Of a stretch of DNA of 64,000 bases, positions 9,442 to 19,881 are shown one piece after another. Within the stretch, counting starts at the first letter, position 1; every line of letters begins with the position of its first letter. Source of the stretch: a virus; IMG/VR virus record IMGVR_UViG_3300045125_000064, positions 108,866 to 172,865 of that record. One strand, written 5' to 3'. The notes beneath the pieces are model-generated. The model saw only the letters and a list, made by a program, of their open reading frames with translations. It did no database searches and was not told the DNA's origin. Position numbers and translations under genes: made by a program.

Positions 9442-9767
9442 ATGGCGAATATCAATGAACAATTAATGTTGGAAGAACTTCAATCTATTAATAGAAAATT
9501 GGATTTAGTTCATACACTTGATACAAAGATGAAGGCATTAAAGTAAGTCAAGCAAGTACAGAAGAAGAAATAAAGAAATTAGAATCCAAATTGAATATTA
9601 TTAATGATCCAGATAAAGGTCTTTATTCAAGAATTAATGCATTGGAAATTTGGAAAAAGAAATTGAAGATAAATTGGCAAGATACAGAAGCTGGATTAAA
9701 TGGCTTGTCACAACAACTGTTGTTGGAGCAGCCACAGCAATTTATGAATTTATAACAAGAAAGTAAG
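9442..9767 (+). CDS. Coiled-coil plus membrane-anchor protein (XhlA/holin-accessory-like), reconstructed
   Basis: About 107 residues after bridging indels near 9545 and 9660. Long coiled coil (MLEELQSINRKLDLVHTLD, then EEEIKKLESKLNIINDP), the phrase NDPDKGLYSRINALE, then one C-terminal membrane helix (WIKWLVTTTVVGAATAIYEF). This layout is common in phage hemolysin XhlA-type proteins. Possibly linked to lysis or membrane attachment; the late-type hairpin upstream fits. Confidence 0.5.
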
Positions 9768-9775
9768 AGGAAAAA

Positions 9776-10117
9776 TGTCAGATATTTTAAGTTTTGAGAA
9801 GCAGTCATTTGAGAAGAAAGCACAAATATTTTTGAAAATATTAAAGAGTGAAGCGCAGCTTCCAGCGAAAAGTAGAAAAGGTTCAATATCTTGACAATGT
9901 AGCTGTTGTCCCAATTGGTCTTGAAGGAGAAAATCAAGCTCCTGAACTTCAGGAAATTTTATTAGTAGCTCTTTCAAGAATTGTATCAACCAGGAAGATT
10001 TGGTGCAATTTGATAGATTCCTTGGATGATTGTCAGAATGCAATCAATGGCGTGATTTTTCCACAACCTGAACCAACAGTTGTAACAGAAGAACAAAAAG
10101 ATGAACAACAAGCCTAA
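9776..10117 (+). CDS. Hypothetical protein, reconstructed
   Basis: ATG 9776 with GAGG upstream; one frameshift near 9865 joins MSDILSFEKQSFEKKAQIFL to VEKVQYLDNVAVVPIGLE. About 113 residues, alpha/beta, ends with an acidic Gln-rich tail. No family recognised. Confidence 0.5.
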
Positions 10118-10465
10118 CAGAAAAGATCAATTTTCAAAAAAGCTTCAACCTTTTATAAGATTAAAGCTGAAAAAATTAAACTTTTATCGCAACAAGTTGA
10201 TAAAATTCAAAGTGTTGCATTCTCTCTTCAAGAGTTTCTTTGAAAGATGATTATAAAAGGAATATGCTTGAGGAAATTGAAATCTTTCTTGGCGATGTAA
10301 AGGAAAGGCTTCAGACATATATTGACTTTGCTAATGATTCAAGTTTAAAAGATGAAATTATTCTGACAATTGATCAGATGAATTCTCTTAATGCAATGAA
10401 TAAACTTTTGAAAAGAAAAGATCGAAGAACTTCAATCATATGGCATTTCATTGGAATACCATTAA
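10102..10465 (+). CDS. Hypothetical coiled-coil protein, reconstructed
   Basis: Overlaps the previous gene. Frames join as FYKIKAEKIKLLSQQVDKIQ, then MLEEIEIFLGDVKERLQTYI, then KIEELQSYGISLEYH and stop. Entirely helical, likely coiled coil. The stop lies four bases before the next start. Confidence 0.45.
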
Positions 10466-10468
10466 TTT

Positions 10469-10777
10469 ATGAATTTTATATATGTGTTTCTGTTTGGTAC
10501 GATTTCTAATTGTATCACATGGTTTGGTTTTAATTGTCAATTCTTGAAAAACTGGCCATTTTCTACATATTGGACAATTGTCGTCTCAATGTTTTTAGCT
10601 GCAAATATCACACACTATTCCTATAGCAAATATGTAGACAATGATGCTTCCTCATGGAGTTTGAGATGGATAATGTTTGTTGCAAATATCCTTCCAATGA
10701 TCATATTAACAAGTGTAATTCGCGGAGAAGAGTTTATGACATTAAAAACTCTATATCTGTTTTCTTATCCTTGTTAA
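10469..10777 (+). CDS. Three-helix membrane protein
   Basis: About 100 residues with hydrophobic stretches FIYVFLFGTISNCITWFGF, YWTIVVSMFLAANITHY and WIMFVANILPMIILTSVI. The true stop is uncertain because it overlaps the next gene's SD (GGAGAAG). Unknown function. Confidence 0.5.
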   Translation: MNFIYVFLFGTISNCITWFGFNCQFLKNWPFSTYWTIVVSMFLAANITHYSYSKYVDNDASSWSLRWIMFVANILPMIILTSVIRGEEFMTLKTLYLFSYPC

Positions 10778-11136
10778 TTTTATTTGTGCAAACAATGCTT
10801 TAGCATCATCTTGCTCCAAAGAATCAATTGTTAAATCATTCCCAAATGTTTCTTTTGATGTGAATAAAGCTGCTCAAGAATTTGAACCTTATCCACAGAT
10901 TGAAATAAAAGATGATAATCGCCTCTTCCAGAACCAATCTGCAATGCAATTATAATTTCTCTGCCAATGTTTGGAGAATCAGTTAAGCAATTAAGAATCT
11001 ATTTTGCATGAATGTAATCAAGAATGGTGGATATGAAATCAGTGGTTTGTATCACAAAAAAGGTGTTGTTATTATTGCATGGTATGCTCATGATGTGAAT
11101 AATATCATTGGTTTTCTGCAGGGTTATATTCCATGA
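10736..11136 (+). CDS. Exported hypothetical protein, reconstructed
   Basis: Signal peptide MTLKNSISVFLSLLILFVQ ending in a likely NALAS cleavage site, then SFPNVSFDVNKAAQEFEPYP, LPEPICNAIIISLPMFG and NGGYEISGLYHKKGVVIIAW after frameshifts near 10795, 10920 and 11005. About 130 residues, probably periplasmic. SD GGAGAAG before ATG 10736. Confidence 0.5.
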
Positions 11137-11464
11137 ACTCTCATCTTATGTTATCCGAAAATTTGATTTTTATTTTAATCTTTGAGACAAGCGAACATTA
11201 TAAATTTATGACAGAAGGTAATTGTGAAGAAAAGAAGAAGGATATTTCTTTGCAAATGCAAAAGAATGTCGTTCTTCAGAGCCAAAATATTTGAAATGTG
11301 GAGTCGTTCAGGGATATGGTACTTCAACTGCGGAAAATGATTTCAATACTTATGCTGAATTTTATTATTTGGAGAGATATAAGCTTGACGCTTTTGCAGA
11401 GCAATATCCCCAGATTAAAATCAAATATGAGCTATTCAAAAGAATTATGAATTTTGTGAGGTAA
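11133..11464 (+). CDS. Hypothetical protein, reconstructed
   Basis: ATGA overlap with the preceding gene. Hydrophobic N-terminus (LMLSENLIFILIF), then YFFANAKECRSSEPKYLKCG and YLERYKLDAFAEQYPQIKIK in a second frame from about 11245. Unknown function. Confidence 0.45.
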
Positions 11465-11471
11465 TAATAAA

Positions 11472-11760
11472 ATGATTTTTGGCAAATTTACTGTTTGTGT
11501 CATTGACAAAAATGATGGCAAACTGTATAAATACAATAAAGATAATCTTATGGCTGCAACTGGATTGTCTAATTTATATAATGCAACTGGCCACCAATCT
11601 TGGGTTGATAGGAATTTAAGGCAGCCTCTTAATGAAGAAAAAGTTAAGAATGATTATAAGAAACTCAAGAAGATTCTCAAAGATGAAGAAAAAATGGTTA
11701 TGCTGAAATTGACTCATTTCTGGATGATGTTAATGAAGAAATTGAGTGGGATGATGAATG
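11472..11760 (+). CDS. Hypothetical protein, reconstructed
   Basis: Starts MIFGKFTVCVIDKNDGKLYK. A frameshift near 11695 leads to the acidic end NGYAEIDSFLDDVNEEIEW; the stop overlaps the next ATG. About 95 residues, no family. Confidence 0.5.
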
Positions 11761-12093
11761 AACGCAATATGTTGGAAACATTGGGAAGATAAATGTTATC
11801 TTCTCCAAATTAATGCAGTCAAAACCAAGCAAGATTTCTCTTATATCAAAGAGATTCTTGAAGGGTGTGAAATATTTTGTTCAGGATATTCAGCAAACAA
11901 AGAAGAATATGTTCAAACATATAAGATATATGCAGAAACTGAAGCAGATTTATTTGAATGGATAAAACAAGTCAGCTTTCCAATTATATTTGAGAACTCC
12001 AGAGGAAGAAAAATAGAGGTCAATTATGCTTCTGAAACGAAAAAAGATAAACCTGCAACAAAAAGCAGGAAGTCCAACAAGCAATCAAAATAG
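11758..12093 (+). CDS. Hypothetical protein with basic tail
   Basis: 111 residues, intact, ending in a Lys-rich tail (KKDKPATKSRKSNKQSK). Aromatic-rich middle. Overlaps the previous stop (ATGA); no family recognised. Confidence 0.55.
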   Translation: MNAICWKHWEDKCYLLQINAVKTKQDFSYIKEILEGCEIFCSGYSANKEEYVQTYKIYAETEADLFEWIKQVSFPIIFENSRGRKIEVNYASETKKDKPATKSRKSNKQSK

Positions 12094-12095
12094 TC

Positions 12096-12124
12096 TTGCA
12101 ACCAACTCAAAAAACCTGTATAAT
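12096..12124 (+). promoter_or_regulatory. sigma-70-like promoter
   Basis: TTGCAA, 17-bp spacer, TATAAT, with CTG before the -10. Starts immediately after the previous stop and would drive the SpoU/amidoligase/MoxR group. Confidence 0.75.
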
Positions 12125-12140
12125 GTAGAGGATGACGATG

Positions 12141-12385
12141 GATTGTCTTTTCAAGACGTTCTCTGTGTTGGGGATATTATAAAATCAAACAATAAATATG
12201 GAATCATCTGTCATGCAGAATTGTTAACTAGATGTGGCACAGTGTTGTCAAATCCAGTTCAAGTTTTGTGGGCAGATGAAGGCTTATATACACTTTCAAA
12301 TGAAACAATAGGTTATGAAATGTTGGTTTATGCCAATCCAGAAGGAATGGTAAAATTAATAAATTCTGAGGTGTTATATGGATGA
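12141..12385 (+). CDS. Small hypothetical protein
   Basis: About 80 residues: SFQDVLCVGDIIKSNNKYGI, then LTRCGTVLSNPVQVLWADEG. The start is unclear: no in-frame ATG; TTG 12141 lies 11 bases after AGAGGA. A KOW/SH3-like beta barrel is possible. Its end overlaps the methyltransferase start. Confidence 0.5.
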
Positions 12386-12909
12386 GAACCGGAATATTCT
12401 TCCCAAATTTGCTCATTGGCCAACAGAAGAAATCAAGGCCCACTTGAAGAAGGAATCTTTTCCTTTTGCTGTTTTGATGGAACATTTCACTGGAGATTTT
12501 AATATTTCCTCTGTCCTTCTGGAGTTGTAATGCCCTGAATGGCAGGGAAATGTTCTATTATGGTGGAAGTAAGAAATACGATCGCAGAGGAACAGTTGGC
12601 ACTCATCATTATACAAATTTAAATTTTGTTAATTCAAAAGATGAACTTGTTAAACTAAAAGACAAGTATACATTTGTTGCGCTTGAGAACACAGTTCCAG
12701 GAGCACAATCATTAGATGGCTACGTTTGGCCAAAAAATCCATTGATTATTGTTGGTGAAGAAGGTTGTGGGATCACACAAGAAATGCTTGATCTCTGCGA
12801 TGATTATGTCTATATCCAGCAATATGGCTCAGTTCCTTCATTTAATGCTGCTGTGGCAGCAAGCATTGCAATGAATGATTTCGTTGTGAAGTATAAGAAA
12901 AATAACTAG
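12378..12909 (+). CDS. SpoU/TrmH-family RNA 2'-O-methyltransferase, reconstructed
   Basis: One extra T near 12520 splits the gene; removing it gives FNISSVLRSCNALNGREMFY, the SpoU motif 1 region. Then KKYDRRGTVGTHHY, motif 2 PLIIVGEEGCGIT and motif 3 SVPSFNAAVAASIAM, which form the S-adenosylmethionine-binding trefoil knot. About 176 residues, TrmL/TrmH-like in length. Family members methylate ribose in tRNA or rRNA; with the tRNA cluster in this phage, tRNA is the natural guess. Confidence 0.8.
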
Positions 12910-12916
12910 GTTAACA

Positions 12917-15127
12917 ATGACACAAAAAATAGATTATCAACAACTAGCAGCAGAGTTCTTAGAAAAATCAATTATTAAGTATATTCCAAAATCTGCCAAG
13001 AAACAATATCTTGCAACAGATTTTCTGGATCTTCAATCCAGATTCAATATTTCAATTGAAGTGGAATTGGAAACTGATAACGGTTTATATGGTTCCAGAG
13101 AGGATACTTGGGATTATGATTATTATCGAGAAGCTGCCATAGAAAATCTTTGTTCAGATCGCTATAGCCTGGAACAACAGTTCCAAGATTTGAAATTAGG
13201 AGACATTGACGTTTTTGATGATATCATTGATACTTTGACGTATCCAACGACTTCTTCTGATGAAGAAAAATCAAATTTTTGATGCAATATGGCCAAGAAA
13301 ACACTTGGATCGAAGACCTTTCAGAACTTTATGATTATCCTTCTTTTTCATCAGAACAAGAATTAAAAGACCTTCTAAAACTGAAGGTGGCATCAATATT
13401 TCTATCAAGAAGGATGATATTAGTTCCTGTGATGTATCAGATTTTGACCAATATGATGGATTTTTTATTAATGCTCTTGGTTTCAGACTATCAAGAAAAT
13501 TGGACCAATGCTGCGAAACATATGTTGATGATATTCTGAATTCTGAGGCAGAGGACTTATCAGAATCTGATATCAGAAACTATATTGAAGAAATTACGAT
13601 CCAGATGATTGCGAGGATAGTCACGGTGATCTTCAAACCGTTGCGGAAGATGATCTCCCAAGATTATTTTCTAGGTTTGGAGAACACATTTCTGTGTACG
13701 AAGATGGGTCCATTTCCAGAGGTTATGAACTGGCAATTGATGGTTCAAAAGTTGCTCTGAGAGGAATTTCAGAAGCTTTGGAATTTATTGATCTTCTTTA
13801 TAAAGATTTGGAATATTCTGATGCTCATATGGATCAATCAACTGGACTTCATATTAATATCAGCTATGCAACGGATCTTAAATGACAGATTTAATAACAA
13901 AAAATATGGCTGGGATTTCTTCTATCCAGAAAAAGCATTTGTCTTTTTGAATGAAGATGTTGTTTATGAAAAACTGCCATCAACAAGAGCAGAGTCAAAA
14001 TGGTGTGATTCCATCCAAGAATGCTTCACAAATTATGCAGATTCTCATAAAAATAATGTCCTTGAGCCCAGAATATTTAAGAAGTGTTTTATGTCATGAT
14101 TTTCCTGGTTGGTATAACACCAAAAATTATGGATTCAATTATAAATATCTTTCAAACAGAAAGTATATTGAATTTCGATATCCAGGGCATGATATTAAGA
14201 AAGAAGAAGTCCTTCAACTTTTAGGCTATTTCTGTCATATTACCAGATTGGCAATGGATAAAGAATACCTAGTGGAAAGAATATAATTCCAAAGTGTATT
14301 CTTACATAACAAAAGTTTTTAAACTTAATAAGAATAACGATAGCAAAATTAATGCTATCCAAAGATATAGACTATTTGCATCCTTAAGAAAAGAGAACCT
14401 TCTTCTTGTTAGTAAAGATAAACTACATTCTCTTTTTGGTCATTATGACAATTCAATAAGTACGGATTATTTGATTGTAAAACCAGATTATTATAACTTC
14501 CAATTTTGGAAGGATTTGATTAAAGAATCAACTTATTCAGAATCTCGTTGTATCGAGAAAATGTCATATGAATATATTTTCCACAATTATGCATTTTTGG
14601 TGAAAACTTCATTGCCAAGTCAGAAAACAAGTTTTAACTTGGTTCTATTCGCTAACAGTGGATCAAGAGTGACAGTCAGCAAATCTTCTCGTATTGTTCT
14701 GGATAATTCCACCAATATTGAACTTGCAACAAAAAATTTGATTCCATTGTCTAAAATGTCCAAACTGTTTGTCGCATCAGGATATTCTGGGAATATTAAT
14801 CCAGAGGCTTTTGAACATACATACTCTGCTGTGAGACGGAATATTGAAAATATATTTGATTTCAGCATTATTAAAAAGTGTTTTTCTGCTGATGAAAATG
14901 AGGACAACAGAAAAGAATATTATCCTTTGGGAGCAAATTATCCATATATTGTCCGTGCTGCAAATTATGGAAGCTTTTCAGGATATAGATTTGGAAATTA
15001 TGATGATCCCAGAGATTTTGGAACCAAAGGACAAGATGTTGCAAAGACAGAATCTCTGCCATTTTCTAATACAGAACCTTCTTTGTTTTGTTCAAATTTC
15101 AACATATCATTAAATGCCGCAGCTTAA
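12917..15127 (+). CDS. Amidoligase-domain protein, large, reconstructed
   Basis: About 730 residues if frames are joined (indels near 13275, 13390, 13610, 13680, 13880, 14085, 14286). The middle has the amidoligase (COOH-NH2 ligase, PF12224) pattern: ISIEVELE early, YEDGSISRGYELAIDGSK, then STGLHINIS, then KYIEFRYPG. These enzymes join peptides or amino acids to amines using ATP. The C-terminal ~275 residues (from 14294, intact) match no family I recognise. A MoxR ATPase and a metallopeptidase-VWA protein follow on the same strand, suggesting a shared task. Confidence 0.6.
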
Positions 15128-15136
15128 CGAGGAATA

Positions 15137-16302
15137 ATGCTAAAAACAGATTTTCACACTTTATCAAAAGTGATTTATCCAATTATGCAGCAGAAATATC
15201 CAATTATGCTTCGAGGAAAGCATGGTATTGGCAAGTCTGAAATTGTTGTTCAACTTGCTAAATATATTGGTGTTTCAGCTCTTATTGATAAAAGAGCTTC
15301 ACAAATGCAAGAAGGTGATTTGCTTGGTCTGCCAAAATTGTTTGAGACTGATTCAAAGGTTGAAACTGTTTGGTATCCACCAGATTGGTATAATAAGGCT
15401 TGCGAAAGTCCTTGCATTCTATTCCTTGATGAATTGGATAGAGCTTCACCAGAAGTAAGACAAGGATTTTTTGAGCTTGCAGATTCAAGAAAATCAATGG
15501 AAAATCACTACATCCAGATACATATGTGATGGCTGCAATCAATGGTGGTTCAGGAACAGATTATCAAACATATGAACTTGATCCAGCAGAAGCAGATCGG
15601 TGGGTTTTCTTTGATGTTGAACCATCAAAAGATGATTTTATCAAGTATCTATCTGGGGAACAGACAGTCTTTGATATTAATAATGTCTTTGATGAAGTTT
15701 CATGCAAAACAAGAGTTCCACAGGTTATTATTGACTTTTTGGAGCAATTTCCTCAATATATCGAACATGGCTCAGAATTTCTTGTGAATCGGATTTATCC
15801 TTCAAGACGTTCTTGGTTTCGGTTTGGCAAGGTGTTGCAACGATCAAAGTATTTCTGCAATCCAGATAAAGATGGAACATTTAACAAAGAGCTTCTTATT
15901 CTCTGCAATGCATTTGTTGGAGAAGATGCTGCAACAAAATTTGTCAGCTATTATTCCAATTATTTGGATATGATGCATGTTAATTTTCATTTATCAAAAG
16001 AAGAGCTAGTTTCATTATTAAAAACAATGTCTTTGGGGACAAGAATTTTTGTTATGCAAAATCTCTTTCTTTCAAAGAAGGTTGAACAAGCGATCTTGGA
16101 TAAGAATTATAAAGAAAATGTTCTTGCGATGTTTGATGAAGTGATCGGTTCAGAAGAAAAATCTTTCTTTATCAACTGTATGCTTTCATCAAAAAATGAT
16201 GAACTTATCCAATGTCTTGCAGAACATGATTCTGTATCTGCATTCTTGCTAGTTTATGCAAAGGAAGCAAAGGAAAAATATGAAACTATTAAAAGAAATT
16301 AA
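15137..16302 (+). CDS. MoxR-like AAA+ ATPase, reconstructed
   Basis: Walker A GKHGIGKS, Walker B CILFLDELDRA, and PEVRQGFFELADSR as in the MoxR group; one frameshift near 15510, then VMAAINGGSGTDYQTYELDP (sensor region) and a helical C-terminal domain. About 390 residues. MoxR ATPases work as chaperones with VWA-domain partners, and one lies just downstream (16541). Confidence 0.8.
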
Positions 16303-16563
16303 ACTAAATTTCAGCATTCTGCTGATATTAGTTTATTGCAAATATCAAGAATTGGACTTGCTTTGCTTGTGTTTGACTCCTTCCTTGAAGGAAAAATGAA
16401 TGTTATATTCAAGGATAAAGAAGCATTTGATAAATTTTTTGAAGAATACAAGGTTTTCAATAACCTAAGAGATAAGGTGATCACAAGCAGGATGACTCCA
16501 GAACAGAAAGAAATGAAAGAAACTTTTGAAGGAGTTTCATATGCCCCAGAAGATCTTAACTGA
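16280..16563 (+). CDS. Small helical protein between ATPase and peptidase, reconstructed
   Basis: ATG 16280 with AGGA upstream, overlapping the ATPase end. One frameshift near 16312 joins MKLLKEIKLN to ADISLLQISRIGLALLVFDS and FDKFFEEYKVFNNLRDKVI. About 94 residues; probably an accessory part of the MoxR/VWA set. Confidence 0.5.
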
Positions 16564-17738
16564 TAAATCAGTGTTAACTGAACAAGAGTTTTCTTCTTTA
16601 TTTGCCAAATTCACAATTCAGAACCCATTTTATTCATTGTATTCTTCAATTTGCAATAAAATGGCAACAGACAAAGTTCCAACAATTTGTGTGGCATTAT
16701 CAAGATATAAAAACCAATATAATATGTTCTATAATCTTGAATGGTGTTCACAATTTTCGGAAGAAGAATTATTTGAAATTTTCAAGCATGAACTTCTTCA
16801 TATTATCTTGTCTCATTTGGATAACAGAAGGTTGACTGTTCATGGTAGACTTGCAAATATTGCTCAAGATTTGGCAATCAATTGTTTGTTAAATCAAACA
16901 TATCTTCCAAAGATGCTTCTATTACCAGGGAGAGAACCATTTAGAAATTTTCCATTTGGACTTAGCTCAGAACAGTATTTGAAATTGTTGATGGAAAAAC
17001 AATTGAGTGAAGAACAGATTGACAAAATTGAGGAAAATGTTGGACAGCATGAAATTGATGAAGAAGTCCAGAAGAATTTGACTCATTGCCAATTGACCAT
17101 GAGAGAAAAGAAGAGCTTAAAAATGACATATCTGACATAACAGATAAAGTTCTTGAAAAGTGTCCATCTGACATTCCTGTTAATATTCTTGGGAAGCTAA
17201 AAAAGCTCAAGATTGTTGCTCAAATAACCTGGAAGGACATTTTAAGGTCTGCGATCATTTCCCATATTGGAGCAAAGAATAATTCAAGGAAAACATATAC
17301 AAAGATCAACAAAAGAACACCATATATCTTCCCAGGAAAAAGCGTTTGAGAAGTTGCAGCATGGCTGTTGCAATTGACCAATCTGGTTCAATGACAGATG
17401 AGCTTATTTCAAGGCTCATGATTGAAATTGAAGAGCTTGGCAAATATATTGATTTTGATGTTCTTCCATTTGATGATGTTGTTGATGAGGCAAATATTCA
17501 GAGGGTCAAGAAAGGGCAACATTATAAATTTGTCAGAACAAGATTTGGCGGAACAAACTTTTCCGCCGTTCAAAAATGGGTTGATCAACAAGGAAAATAT
17601 AACTTCTTGATCTTTCTCACAGATTTGGGAGATATGATCCCTTATCATGGCAAGACACAAAGGATGTGGATTGCAAAAGCAGATGATACAATGGCTAAGT
17701 TCTTCAGAGATAATGGAGAAAAGGTGGTGTTATTATGA
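16541..17738 (+). CDS. Metallopeptidase-like plus VWA protein (DUF2201/COG3864 type), reconstructed
   Basis: N-terminal zinc-protease motif IFKHELLHIILSH (HExxH-like HELLH) followed by NIAQDLAINCLLN, as in DUF2201 proteins. C-terminal von Willebrand A-like domain with DQSGSMTD (metal site) and LIFLTDLGD. Frameshifts near 17085 and 17345; total about 400 residues. SD GGAG before ATG 16541. In bacteria such proteins sit beside MoxR ATPases as a pair, as here. The substrate is unknown. Confidence 0.75.
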
Positions 17739-18150
17739 TTGATGGTGTAAAAGTTTATGGAAAATTGTCTGTTATCTTGCAGCCTCATGTTGATTCTATT
17801 AACAAGAATAACTATGAAAAGGTTTTGAAAGAAAAATTATGCCTTTGCTGATTGATTATTGCTCGGAACATTTTCAAAATCATTATGATCATACTTCTAT
17901 TATTGCTGCTGTTGTTGATACTTTTGCAAGATTGCTTGCTCAAAAGTGTGATGAAGATCAAGGATTGATGTTTTATATTTTGAGCATTTGCGCTAAAAAG
18001 TGGGATTTTTCTGTTGTTCCAGTATATTCTCTCAAGTCTTATCTTCTCAATGTTGTTGATAAACAAACCTTTATCTACGTTGATAATTTGTTAAGGGAAC
18101 ATTTTAAGCAATTTGATTTTTGGCTCCCCAAGAGAAGATTTCCTAAATGA
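17735..18150 (+). CDS. Hypothetical protein, reconstructed
   Basis: ATG overlaps the previous stop. MIDGVKVYGKLSVILQPHVD, then after a frameshift near 17835 IDYCSEHFQNHYDHTSIIAA and a helical remainder ending RRFPK. About 137 residues; last gene of the MoxR/VWA group before a promoter. Confidence 0.5.
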
Positions 18151-18171
18151 GCTTGTGGGTTGATTCTTAAT

Positions 18172-18200
18172 TTGCGCCTTATGCAAAGAAGTGGTATAAT
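18172..18200 (+). promoter_or_regulatory. sigma-70-like promoter, extended -10
   Basis: TTGCGC, 17-bp spacer, TATAAT with GTGG before it. The spacer has only a partial inverted repeat (CTT/AAG). Confidence 0.78.
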
Positions 18201-18223
18201 ATTAGGACAGTGGAGAAATTAGC

Positions 18224-18444
18224 ATGGAACTATATGTTTTAACTCAGAATCATATTAATGATATTGACACCTTTTTGAGTCTTTTGATTATCAACCAAGA
18301 CCCAAGAGTGAAAGTGAATATCTTATCTGGTTTGACCATATTGAAAATATGAAAAAGCTTAATCAAGAAGAAAGAAAATCAAACACTCAAATGGAATTCA
18401 CAGAAGCAATGCTTGGCCTTTATCAAAAGGATTTTTATCTGTGA
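18224..18444 (+). CDS. Small hypothetical protein, reconstructed
   Basis: MELYVLTQNHINDIDTF, then (frameshift near 18275) ESFDYQPRPKSESEYLIWFD and a charged helix. About 73 residues. First gene after the 18172 promoter, ahead of the RNA ligase. Confidence 0.5.
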
Positions 18445-18500
18445 TGTATGATTTTGATGATGGCTGTGTTGTCTATCAAACAAACTATGAACACAATTAA
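18444..18500 (+). CDS. Possible 18-residue peptide
   Basis: ATGA overlap with the previous stop; MYDFDDGCVVYQTNYEHN, then TAA just before the ligase SD. Too short to be sure. Confidence 0.25.
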   Translation: MYDFDDGCVVYQTNYEHN

Positions 18501-18511
18501 GAGGAATAAAA

Positions 18512-19822
18512 ATGTATAAGGCAGTTATTGCTAAAAATTGGTTCTGTTTCAGATATTCCAGGAGCAGATCGGATTCAATCTGCAAATGTCCTTGGAAATA
18601 CTGTTGTTGTTTCCAAACAAAATAATGTTGGGGAACTAGGTCTTTATTTTGAGTGCGATGGAAAATTAAGCCTTGAATTTCTAAAGGCAAACGATCTTAT
18701 TGCCTACAAGGATGAATTTGGAAATAAGAAAGGTGGTTTCTTTGATGAATCTGGTCGAGTAAGAGCACAGAAATTCAAAGGTGTTAAAAGCGATGGTTTC
18801 TGGTGCCCTCTGTCCTTTCTTGACTTTGCTGGTGTTGACTTGACTTTCTTGAAAGAACATGATACACTAGACTGTTTAAACGGAATTCCAATCTGTGAGA
18901 AATATATCACCAAGGCAACCCAAAAAGCAGCAAATGCCAATGGGAATAAGCAGCAGAAGAAAAAGGAAGTCAAACAGAAAATCCCTGTTTTTCCCAAAGC
19001 ATTTTGATACAGACTTGTTTCGTCAAAATGCATGGAAATTGAAGAAAGGTGAATTGCTTGTAATTACAGAAAAAATTGCATGGAACTTCCCAGCGTATTG
19101 CTTTTGCAGAGCAAATTAACATTTATCCAAAATGGTCTTGGAAATGGGTCAAAAACAAACTTGGTCTCTTGCCAGAAAAAGAATGGGTTCATGTTGTTGG
19201 CTCAAGAAATGTGACTCTTTCAACATTTGAAAATCGAGAAGAGGCAAAGAAAAAGGGTTTCTATGCAGATGAATCTTTTCCGTTATAAGGTTTGTGAAAA
19301 CCTTGTTGAAAGCTAAAAAAGAATGAAATTTATTTGTGGAAGTTGTTGGATGGTGTGGTGAAAATTCCACAATCATGCCAACTGTTCATACAAAGGCAAT
19401 CAAGGACAAAAATTTCTCCAAAGTTTATGGAGATTCATTTGTGTATTCTTATGGAAATAATTCAGGAGAATGCTCAATGTTTGTTTATCGAATTGCTCAA
19501 ATGCACGAGGATGGGTCAATTGTAGATCTTCCTTGGTATGCTGTCAAGGCAAGATGCAAAGAATTGGGAATTAACCATGTTCCAGAAGTTTGTGATCCAT
19601 TCCTATATGAGTGGGGATGAGGAAAAACTTCGTGTTCTTGTTGAATCTTTGACAGATGGTTCTTCGACACTTGATCAAAAGCATATTCGTGAAGGTGTTG
19701 TTGTTCGTCAAGAACAATACCCTGTGGTTTATGCAATGAAATCAAAAAGTTTCGTTTTCAAGATCCTCGAAGGTATTGCTAAAGACAATTCTGATTACAT
19801 TGACTTAGAAGAGTCTGCTTAA
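18512..19822 (+). CDS. Rnl5-like RNA ligase, reconstructed
   Basis: N-terminal OB-fold domain (IGSVSDIPGADRIQSANVLG, GRVRAQKFKGVKSDGFW) as in Deinococcus DraRnl-type ligases, then the nucleotidyltransferase domain: motif I EKLHGTS (Lys takes AMP), FLEVVGW-like motif, EGVVVR (motif IV) and YAMKSKSF (motif V). Frameshifts near 18525, 19005, 19070, 19285, 19330 and 19610; about 435 residues. These enzymes seal 3'-OH/5'-phosphate breaks in RNA. In phages RNA ligases repair tRNAs cut by host defence nucleases, which fits the tRNA-rich genome. SD GAGGA before ATG 18512. Confidence 0.75.
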
Positions 19823-19833
19823 ATATTTCAAGG

Positions 19834-19880
19834 TTTCTCTCCTTCCTTACTATTTAAAGTATTAGAAGGAAGGAGAGAAA
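19834..19880 (+). promoter_or_regulatory. SD-sequestering hairpin with ACTATTTA loop (copy 5)
   Basis: TTTCTCTCCTTCCTT (19834-19848) pairs perfectly with AAGGAAGGAGAGAAA (19866-19880): 15 bp. The 17-nt loop begins ACTATTTA. AGGAGAG is the SD for ATG 19882. Strongest example. Confidence 0.85.
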
Positions 19881-19881
19881 C

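Noticed and set aside
15137-17738. MoxR/VWA pair as a magnesium or cobalt chelatase
   Set aside because: The VWA protein carries a HELLH peptidase-like domain and no chelatase large subunit is present.
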